A DNA stretch of 13,163 nucleotides from an uncultured Paraburkholderia sp. (GTDB taxonomy: Bacteria > Pseudomonadota > Gammaproteobacteria > Burkholderiales > Burkholderiaceae): assembly GCA_937917025.1 (NCBI GenBank), contig CALFSF010000198.1, positions 1 to 13,163 on the forward strand. The letters run 5' to 3'. This document shows, piece after piece, positions 1 through 4,967 of this stretch. The translations under genes and the position numbers were made by a program. The stretch's first letter is position 1. Each line of letters begins with the position of its first letter. Under the pieces are notes generated by a model. It was not told where the DNA came from. It saw only the letters and a list, made by a program, of their open reading frames with translations, and did not search any database.

Positions 1-331
1 ACGACGCGGACCGGATGCCGACCTGTGCTTCGTTGAAGAACGGCAACGTCGGATCGCTCTGGCCGGTGTTCAGATAGAAGCGGTTTTCGAGCTTGAAGAA
101 GGTGCTCCAGCCGCCGCCCAGGTCCTCGACGCCCCTCATGCCCCAGCGGCTCTCGCTCATGCCGCCGTTGCCCATCACGAGTTTCGAATCGCCCGCCGGG
201 TCGACGTTCGTCATATAGCGGATGCTGCTGTCGACGATTCCATAGAGGGTGATGCCCGATTGCGCATGCGCCATCTGGCACGCGAGCGCCGCCGGAACCA
301 GCGCAATACGCCACCTGGTCAGCTTCGTCAT
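1..331 (-). CDS. Gram-negative porin, N-terminal part (cut by left edge)
   Basis: This is the first 110 codons of an outer-membrane general-diffusion porin of the trimeric Burkholderia/Neisseria type; the remainder lies beyond base 1. The frame is fully open from the ATG at 331 down to the edge. The N-terminus has one Lys and two Arg, a short hydrophobic stretch (ALVPAALACQ) and a signal-peptidase site MAHA|Q. The mature protein begins QSGITLYGIVDSSI, the classic first beta strand of this family, and continues with ESRWGMRGVEDLGGGWSTFF and KLENRFYLNTG, which match the next strands and turns. A strong Shine-Dalgarno (AGGGGAG, 5 nt before ATG) supports the start. It is transcribed away from the transporter gene. 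Family assignment is firm; which porin paralogue and which solutes it passes cannot be told from this piece. Confidence 0.93.
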   Translation of the reverse strand, partial: MTKLTRWRIALVPAALACQMAHAQSGITLYGIVDSSIRYMTNVDPAGDSKLVMGNGGMSESRWGMRGVEDLGGGWSTFFKLENRFYLNTGQSDPTLPFFNEAQVGIRSAS

Positions 332-335
332 ACGG

Positions 336-343
336 TCTCCCCT
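336..343 (-). promoter_or_regulatory. Ribosome binding site of the porin gene
   Basis: On the minus strand AGGGGAGA ends 4 to 5 nt before the porin ATG at 331. It is the best Shine-Dalgarno match in the window and fixes the porin start. Confidence 0.75.
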
Positions 344-552
344 GATAGTGCAGGATTGCGAACCTTGCATGACGGCCACTCCCGCAACGAGAGGCCGGTG
401 ACACGTCCGGGGAATGTACTCCAGCGCGTCACGCGCGGCCACAAGGTCCGTGCATGCGTGGCGCAATGGAAGCACGTGCGCGGAGTGGGGTCATCGCATC
501 GGTGACACGCGCCTTTTGATATGGTATGGCCTGTCCTTACACGAGACAGCCC
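344..552. other. Porin / transporter intergenic region with palindromes
   Basis: This divergent intergenic stretch should hold the promoters for the porin (minus) and for the transporter (plus). Visible structure: a perfect 6-bp-arm inverted repeat GCGCGT-C-ACGCGC at 424-436 and the 8-bp palindrome GCACGTGC at 472-479. Either could bind a dimeric regulator, but short GC palindromes are common by chance in this base composition. I could not find a convincing sigma-70 promoter for the porin on the minus strand. No tRNA or ncRNA fold was recognised. Confidence 0.4.
502..530 (+). promoter_or_regulatory. Weak candidate promoter for leader ORF / transporter
   Basis: GTGACA at 502-507 (5 of 6 to TTGACA), a 17-bp spacer and TATGGC at 525-530 (3 of 6 to TATAAT, in a locally AT-richer patch). 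A start near 537 would leave about 15 nt before the ATG at 553. It is suggestive mainly because of its position. Confidence 0.25.
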
Positions 553-636
553 ATGATCCTGCGTTTTTGCACCACAGCACGCGTGAAGGCGCCTGTCGCC
601 ACACGTGTCGTCCATGCTGCGCGGGTCGCGCGATGA
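553..636 (+). CDS. Possible 27-codon leader ORF overlapping the transporter start
   Basis: An ATG at 553 opens 27 codons, starting MILRFCTTARVKAPV and ending VVHAARVAR, and closes at a TGA (634-636). That TGA shares bases with the transporter ATG (633-635) as ATGA. This geometry is typical of translational coupling. A modest purine stretch (ACGAGA, 541-546) lies upstream of its ATG, whereas the transporter ATG has no recognisable Shine-Dalgarno, so coupling would explain how the transporter is translated. The peptide is basic, has one Cys at residue 6 and a Lys-Ala-Pro at 12-14. I do not recognise it as a known leader family. It may be a chance ORF; conservation across relatives would decide. 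Confidence 0.35.
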   Translation: MILRFCTTARVKAPVATRVVHAARVAR

Positions 637-1571
637 GCACCGGCGCCGCTGCGGTTCGCCGTCCACCCGACACCGTTGCCATCGCGCTGATGGTCGTGCT
701 GTGCGCGATCTGGGGCTTCCAGCAGGTCGCCATCAAGAGCACGAATGCGGCGCTTCCACCGGTATTCCAGGCGGGTCTGCGTTCGACGATCGCCACCGTG
801 CTCGTGTACGGCTGGGCACGGCTGCGCGGCACGCCGCTCTTTCGCGACGACGGCACGCTCGGCGCCGGGCTGCTCGCGGGCGTGCTGTTCGCCGCAGAAT
901 TCGTCTGTATCTTTCTTGGCCTGACACTCACGAGCGCGTCGCGCATGGCCGTTTTTCTGTACACGGCGCCCTGCTTCACGGCGCTCGGGCTGCACTGGTT
1001 CGTCGGGGGCGAACACATGCGGCGCGTTCAGTGGGCCGGCGTGATCACCGCGTTCGCGGGCATGGCGCTCGCGTTCGCGGACGGCTTCGCGCGCGCCGGG
1101 TCGGAGAGCCATGCGTCGATGCTCGCGGGCGTCGCGGGCGATGCGCTAGGCGTGCTCGCCGGCATCGCGTGGGCCGCGACGACGGTCGTCGTGCGCGCCA
1201 CGAAGCTCGCGCATACGAGCGCGAGCAAGACGCTCTTCTATCAGCTGGCGGTATCGGCGGTGGTCCTGCTGGCGCTGTCGGTGCCGCTCGGGCAGGTGCG
1301 CGTGGCGACGGTCACGCCGCTCGTGGTCGCGAGTCTCGCGTATCAGGCGGTGGCGGTCGCGTTCATCAGCTATCTGATCTGGTTCTGGCTGCTCACGCGC
1401 TACATGGCGTCGCGCCTGTCGGTGTTTTCGTTTCTGACACCGCTCTTCGGGGTGACGTTCGGCGTGCTGTTGCTCGGCGAATCGTTCAGTCTGCGGTTTC
1501 TGATGGCGGCGATGCTGGTGCTCGCCGGCATCGCGCTCGTGAATGCGCCCGCGCGCCGGCGCGCTACCTGA
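633..1571 (+). CDS. EamA/DMT-superfamily transporter
   Basis: A 312-residue inner-membrane protein of the drug/metabolite transporter superfamily with about ten hydrophobic segments, arranged as two EamA repeats (roughly residues 15-148 and 170-303). Each repeat ends in the usual Gly-Glu followed by the last two helices: GGEHMRRVQWAG near 124-136 and LLGESFSLRFL at 280-290. The first helix carries the family-like AIWGFQQVAIKS. The frame is open back to 414, but that upstream part is Cys/His/Arg-rich and unlike a membrane protein, so the ATG at 633 (MSTGAAAV) is chosen; it overlaps the stop of a short upstream ORF. Members export amino acids, metabolites or drugs; the substrate cannot be read from sequence. 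It is convergent with rsmA and appears unrelated to the neighbouring envelope cluster. Confidence 0.88.
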   Translation: MSTGAAAVRRPPDTVAIALMVVLCAIWGFQQVAIKSTNAALPPVFQAGLRSTIATVLVYGWARLRGTPLFRDDGTLGAGLLAGVLFAAEFVCIFLGLTLTSASRMAVFLYTAPCFTALGLHWFVGGEHMRRVQWAGVITAFAGMALAFADGFARAGSESHASMLAGVAGDALGVLAGIAWAATTVVVRATKLAHTSASKTLFYQLAVSAVVLLALSVPLGQVRVATVTPLVVASLAYQAVAVAFISYLIWFWLLTRYMASRLSVFSFLTPLFGVTFGVLLLGESFSLRFLMAAMLVLAGIALVNAPARRRAT

Positions 1572-1586
1572 AACGCTGCCGCGCCA

Positions 1587-1608
1587 GCGCCAGCGCCGCG
1601 CCTGGCGT
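1587..1608. terminator. Weak hairpin between convergent eamA-type gene and rsmA
   Basis: GCGCCAG (1587-1593) and CTGGCGT (1602-1608) can pair around an 8-nt loop; an upstream CGCCAG copy (1582-1587) is an alternative partner. No T-run follows on the plus strand (TAAAACG) and only TTT on the minus strand. It could be a weak bidirectional terminator for the 53-bp convergent gap; Rho may do the real work. Confidence 0.25.
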
Positions 1609-1624
1609 AAAACGCGTGCGTTGG

Positions 1625-2482
1625 TTACGCGGGTTCCGCGCCGCGTGGTCGCGCTTTCGGAGAAGCCGACACCGTCTGCGCGACGCGCACGTATTCCGCG
1701 ACCGGCACGTCTTCCGCGCGGCGCTGCAAATCGAAGCCGAGCGCATCGAAATCGACGACATCGCGATACGCCGAGAGCGTATTGCGCAGCATCTTGCGGC
1801 GCTGTGAAAACGCCGCCGTGACCACTTCGCCGAGCGTGCGCACGTCGACGTCCGGCAATTCGTGCGGCGCGTACGGAATCATGCGCACGATCGCCGAATT
1901 CACCTTCGGCGGTGGCTGGAACGATTCCGGCGGCACGTCGAGCAGCTTGTCGATCACGTAGCGATATTGCAGCATCACGGAAAGGCGGCCGAACGCCTTG
2001 CTGCCCGGCTCCGCGACCATGCGCTCGACGACTTCGTCCTGCAGCATGAAATGCTGGTCGATCACCCGCGGCGCGAACGTCGTGAGATGAAACAGCAACG
2101 GGCTCGAAATGTTGTACGGCAGGTTGCCGACGATGCGCAGCGAAGGCTTGTCGCCCGGCGCGGCGAGCGCGCCGAAGTCGAACGCGAGCGCGTCGCCCGC
2201 GTGCAGTTCGAGCAGCGCGCCGAACTGCTTCGTGAGACGCGCGATCAGGTCGCGATCGAGTTCCACCGCGTGCAACGGCGCTTCGGGCGTCGAGAGACGC
2301 TCGATCAGCGGACCGGTGAGCGCACCGAGCCCCGGCCCGATCTCGACCATGCGTTCGCCGCGTTTCGGCCCGATCACGTCGACGATCGAACCGATCACGC
2401 CCATGTCGACCAGAAAATTCTGTCCGAACCGCTTGCGGGCGAAATGGCCCTGATGCTGTCTGCTGCCTGGGCTGTTGGACAT
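1625..2482 (-). CDS. rsmA: 16S rRNA (adenine(1518)-N(6)/adenine(1519)-N(6))-dimethyltransferase RsmA (KsgA)
   Basis: RsmA dimethylates two adjacent adenines in the 3'-terminal helix of 16S rRNA using S-adenosylmethionine, a late 30S assembly checkpoint; loss gives kasugamycin resistance. The 285-residue length is normal. Motifs in order: RKRFGQNFLVD (16-26), the SAM-binding loop VEIGPGLGALT (46-56), the acidic motif AVELDRD (72-78), HAGDAL (94-99), the catalytic NLPYN (120-124), and the C-terminal FQPPPKVNSA (188-197) and QRRKMLRNTL (227-236). It is the last gene of the lptD-surA-pdxA-rsmA cluster, 22 bp after pdxA. The gap before its ATG is T-rich and has no Shine-Dalgarno. Unlike E. coli, no apaG-apaH follows; a convergent transporter gene does. 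Confidence 0.98.
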   Translation of the reverse strand: MSNSPGSRQHQGHFARKRFGQNFLVDMGVIGSIVDVIGPKRGERMVEIGPGLGALTGPLIERLSTPEAPLHAVELDRDLIARLTKQFGALLELHAGDALAFDFGALAAPGDKPSLRIVGNLPYNISSPLLFHLTTFAPRVIDQHFMLQDEVVERMVAEPGSKAFGRLSVMLQYRYVIDKLLDVPPESFQPPPKVNSAIVRMIPYAPHELPDVDVRTLGEVVTAAFSQRRKMLRNTLSAYRDVVDFDALGFDLQRRAEDVPVAEYVRVAQTVSASPKARPRGAEPA

Positions 2483-2485
2483 CGG

Positions 2486-2529
2486 AAAAACAGTAAAAAA
2501 GAGTTCAGGCCGCGCGACGATGGCGCGCC
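2486..2529 (-). terminator. Hairpin plus two T-runs between pdxA and rsmA (attenuator-like)
   Basis: In the transcribed direction the end of pdxA can fold GGCGCGC (2529-2523) with GCGCGGCC (2515-2508, one bulged G) around a 7-nt loop. Seven nucleotides later come TTTTTT (2500-2495) and then TTTTT (2490-2486). An overlapping alternative is the perfect 16-bp palindrome at 2518-2533. The stem-to-T-run distance is longer than in a textbook terminator, so partial termination, pausing or an RNA 3' end are the reasonable readings. The T-rich stretch also replaces the expected Shine-Dalgarno of rsmA. Confidence 0.35.
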
Positions 2530-3521
2530 ATCGAAACGGCGGTGTCGATGGCGGCGATCAGGCTGCCCGCGTCCGCGCGGCCCGTGCCGGCGAGATCGAG
2601 CGCGGTGCCGTGATCGACAGAAGTACGGATGATCGGCAGGCCGAGCGTGACGTTGATGCCTTCGCCGAACGTGGCGTATTTCAGGACCGGCAGGCCCTGG
2701 TCGTGGAACATCGCCAGCACGCAGTCGGCGTCTTGCAGATAGCGCGGCTGGAACAGCGTATCGGCGGGATACGGGCCGCGCGCGTCGATGCCGGCGTCGT
2801 TTGCCTGCTTGAGCGCCGGCGCGATGACGTCGATTTCCTCGCGGCCGAGATAGCCGTTTTCACCCGCGTGCGGGTTGAGCCCGGTGACCAGGATGCGCGG
2901 CGCGGGAATGCCGAAGTGATGACGCAGATCGTGATCGATGATGCGCAACGTCTCGACGATGCCGTCGATCGTGAGCGCCGCCGACACATCCTTCAGCGGC
3001 AGATGCGTCGTGGCCAGCGCGACGCGCAGCGGCCGCTGGCCGGGGCCCGCGAGCATCATCACGACGCGCGGCGTCTGCGTGCGCTCCGCGAGATATTCGG
3101 TGTGGCCGGTGAAGGGCACCCCGGCATCGTTGATCGTGCTTTTTTGCAGCGGCGCGGTGACGATCGCATCGAACGTGTGCGCGAGCGCGCCGTCGATCGC
3201 GTGATCGAGCAGCGTGAGCACGTAACGGCCGTTCGCCGCGTCGAGCTTGCCGGCCTGCGACGGCGCGTCGAGCGGCACGTGCTGCATCCGGATGCGGCCG
3301 CCCGCGTGCGCGCCGGTGAGCGCCGCCCAGTCGACGCCCACGGTCTGGGCCCGCTGTGCGATGAGCGCTGCATCGCCGAGCACGGTGAACTGTGCGTCGG
3401 GCCAATGCGCCGCAGCAGCCGCGAGCGCCTGCGCGGTCAGTTCGGGACCGACGCCGGCGGGTTCGCCCGTCGTGATCGCGATCTGCAGCGGGGCGCCTTG
3501 CGGCTGGGCGGAGGAGGTCAT
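2505..3521 (-). CDS. pdxA: 4-hydroxythreonine-4-phosphate dehydrogenase PdxA
   Basis: PdxA oxidises 4-phosphohydroxy-L-threonine with NAD(P)+ in the cytosol; the decarboxylated product is joined by PdxJ with deoxyxylulose 5-phosphate to give pyridoxine 5'-phosphate (DXP-dependent vitamin B6 route). The 338-residue length is typical. Visible motifs: TTGEPAGVGPEL (17-28), GHTEYLAERT (139-148), TTHLPL around His173, LNPHAGENGYLG around His218, and MFHDQGLPVLKY around His273. His173, His218 and His273 fit the three metal ligands known from the E. coli enzyme (166, 211, 266) with a constant offset of 7. The C-terminal GTALDLAGTGRADAGSL (305-321) is also family-typical. It starts 11 bp after surA stops, with only a weak ribosome site, so translational coupling to surA is likely. 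The B6 gene in an envelope cluster follows the order also seen in E. coli. Confidence 0.98.
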   Translation of the reverse strand: MTSSAQPQGAPLQIAITTGEPAGVGPELTAQALAAAAAHWPDAQFTVLGDAALIAQRAQTVGVDWAALTGAHAGGRIRMQHVPLDAPSQAGKLDAANGRYVLTLLDHAIDGALAHTFDAIVTAPLQKSTINDAGVPFTGHTEYLAERTQTPRVVMMLAGPGQRPLRVALATTHLPLKDVSAALTIDGIVETLRIIDHDLRHHFGIPAPRILVTGLNPHAGENGYLGREEIDVIAPALKQANDAGIDARGPYPADTLFQPRYLQDADCVLAMFHDQGLPVLKYATFGEGINVTLGLPIIRTSVDHGTALDLAGTGRADAGSLIAAIDTAVSMARHRRAA

Positions 3522-3532
3522 GACCGTAACCG

Positions 3533-4900
3533 TTACTGCACGCCCGGCTGGTCGATCTTGTAATCGACGTACGCGGTGTCGCGCAGTTCACGCAGCCAGT
3601 CGGCGTAGGCCTGCTCGGCCTTGCGCTGGCCGATTGCCTGGCGCGCCAGATCCATCTGATGCGAAATCGAGCCCTCGGCTTCGCGGCGGCCCAGCACCTG
3701 GATCAGGTGATAGCCGTACTCGCTGCGCACCGGGTCGCTGATCTGGCCGTCCTGCAGCGAATTCATCGCGCGCTCGAATTCCGGCACGGTTTCGCCCGGG
3801 CTGATCCAGCCGAGATCGCCGCCCTGCGACGCCGAGCCGTCCTGCGAATAGGTGCGCGCGAACTTGTCGAAGTCGCCGCCGCTCGCCAGGATTTCACGCT
3901 TGATGTCGAGCAGCTTCTGACGCGCTTGAGGCTCCGACATGCCGTCGCCGACACGCAGCAGGATGTGGCGCACGTGCGTCTGCACCAGCTTCGATGCGTC
4001 GGCCGACGCCGAGCCCTGCGAGTTGCGGCGCTCGACGAGGCGCACGATTTCAAAGCCGTCCGCCGTGCGGATCACCGAAGGACTCACCTCGCCCGGACGC
4101 AGCGTCGAGGCCGCCGTGACGAACTCGGGCGGCAGCTTCGACTGCGACAGGAAGCCCATGTCGCCACCCTTCGCCGCATCGGGCGCCTGCGAATTCGACT
4201 TCGCGAGCTTTTCGAAATTCGCGCCGCCGGTGGCTTGCTGCAACAGCGCCTGCGCGCGTTGCTGCGCCGCTTCGATTTCCGTTTCCGGCGCGTTCTGCGC
4301 GGCCTTCAGCAAGATGTGCTCGAAGTGCAGATCGCTGGTCTGGCCGGGGTTCGGTCCGCGCTGGCTCGCGATGTAGTTCGCGACTTCGCCGTCCGTCACC
4401 GTGATCTTGCTGTCCACTTCCTTCTCACGCAGCTTCGAGAGGGTCAGTTCCGTCCGCGCGTCGTTCGTGAAGACCGTCCAGGGCACCCCTTCCGCCTCGA
4501 TGCGCGAGCGGTAGACGTCGAGCGTCAGGCCGTTCGACTGCGCGAGACGCTCGAGCGTGCGCTGCACGGTCGCGTCGTCGACGACGATGCCGTCTTCTTT
4601 CGCGCGCTGAAGCTGGATGCGTTCGAGCACCATCTGGTTCAGCACCTGCGTGCGCAACTGGTCGGCCGGCGGCACCGGTGCGTTCTGTTGCTGGAGACGC
4701 CGTGAAATCAGGCCGGCGCGCTGGTCGAGCTCGCGCTGCGTGATGACCCCGTTGTTCACCACGGCTGCGATCGTGTCGACTGTCGCGCCGTTACTGTTGC
4801 CGAGCGACTGTGCGTCAGCGGATGAAACCGGCAGAAAGGACGCCGCGGCGGCGAGACCCGCTGCGAGCGTTGCGAGGCGAAGCTTTTTCATGATTGCCAC
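3533..4900 (-). CDS. surA: Periplasmic chaperone / peptidyl-prolyl isomerase SurA
   Basis: SurA escorts unfolded outer-membrane proteins across the periplasm to the Bam complex; LptD is among its best-known clients. The protein has a signal peptide (KKLRLATLAAG core, cleavage near SSADA|Q at about residue 30), an N-terminal chaperone domain (about 42-165), a first parvulin domain (about 189-290, FEHILLKA to FEIVRLVE), a second parvulin domain (about 308-405, VRHILLRV to YHLIQVLG), and a C-terminal helix-strand. Start choice: GGAG at 4909-4906 lies 5 nt before a GTG at 4900 but 14 nt before the next in-frame ATG at 4891, so the GTG is preferred (455 residues); the ATG gives 452. A further upstream ATG at 4945 lacks a ribosome site and spoils the signal peptide. 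It lies 67 bp downstream of lptD. Confidence 0.97.
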   Translation of the reverse strand: MAIMKKLRLATLAAGLAAAASFLPVSSADAQSLGNSNGATVDTIAAVVNNGVITQRELDQRAGLISRRLQQQNAPVPPADQLRTQVLNQMVLERIQLQRAKEDGIVVDDATVQRTLERLAQSNGLTLDVYRSRIEAEGVPWTVFTNDARTELTLSKLREKEVDSKITVTDGEVANYIASQRGPNPGQTSDLHFEHILLKAAQNAPETEIEAAQQRAQALLQQATGGANFEKLAKSNSQAPDAAKGGDMGFLSQSKLPPEFVTAASTLRPGEVSPSVIRTADGFEIVRLVERRNSQGSASADASKLVQTHVRHILLRVGDGMSEPQARQKLLDIKREILASGGDFDKFARTYSQDGSASQGGDLGWISPGETVPEFERAMNSLQDGQISDPVRSEYGYHLIQVLGRREAEGSISHQMDLARQAIGQRKAEQAYADWLRELRDTAYVDYKIDQPGVQ

Positions 4901-4905
4901 AGATA

Positions 4906-4909
4906 CTCC
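4906..4909 (-). promoter_or_regulatory. Ribosome binding site that favours the surA GTG start
   Basis: On the minus strand GGAG is followed by the 5-nt spacer TATCT and then GTG (4900). The in-frame ATG at 4891 would be 14 nt away, too far for good initiation. Confidence 0.6.
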
Positions 4910-4917
4910 AGTGATGT

Positions 4918-4940
4918 CGGGCGCGCCCCGCCCGTTTTTT
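4918..4940 (+). terminator. Intrinsic terminator on the plus strand, antisense to the lptD-surA junction
   Basis: CGGGCG (4918-4923), 5-nt loop, CGCCCG (4929-4934), followed immediately by TTTTTT (4935-4940) and a further TTTT at 4945-4948. This is a compact all-GC 6-bp stem with a directly attached T-run, the textbook layout, but it reads on the plus strand while lptD and surA are on the minus strand. No plus-strand gene lies upstream for more than 3 kb. On the surA mRNA the same bases form a hairpin preceded by six As and lying 8 nt upstream of the GGAG ribosome site. It may stop antisense transcription, or act as a 5'-stabilising or processing structure for surA mRNA. Confidence 0.5.
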
Positions 4941-4967
4941 CGCATTTTATAAATGATCGGACGACGG

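Noticed and set aside
414..632. N-terminal extension of the EamA transporter to an upstream ATG.
   Set aside because: The extension is rich in Cys, His, Arg and Trp with no hydrophobic or targeting pattern, whereas the ATG at 633 leads straight into the first membrane helix.
3526..3536. Small palindrome GTAAC-C-GTTAC at the surA-pdxA junction as an operator.
   Set aside because: Only 5-bp arms, overlapping the surA stop codon and inside a transcribed operon; chance is likely.
1862..4705. Several long plus-strand open frames (256 to 362 codons) opposite rsmA, pdxA and surA.
   Set aside because: They are Arg/Asp/Val-rich with no recognisable motifs and exactly mirror conserved genes on the minus strand; they are composition artefacts.
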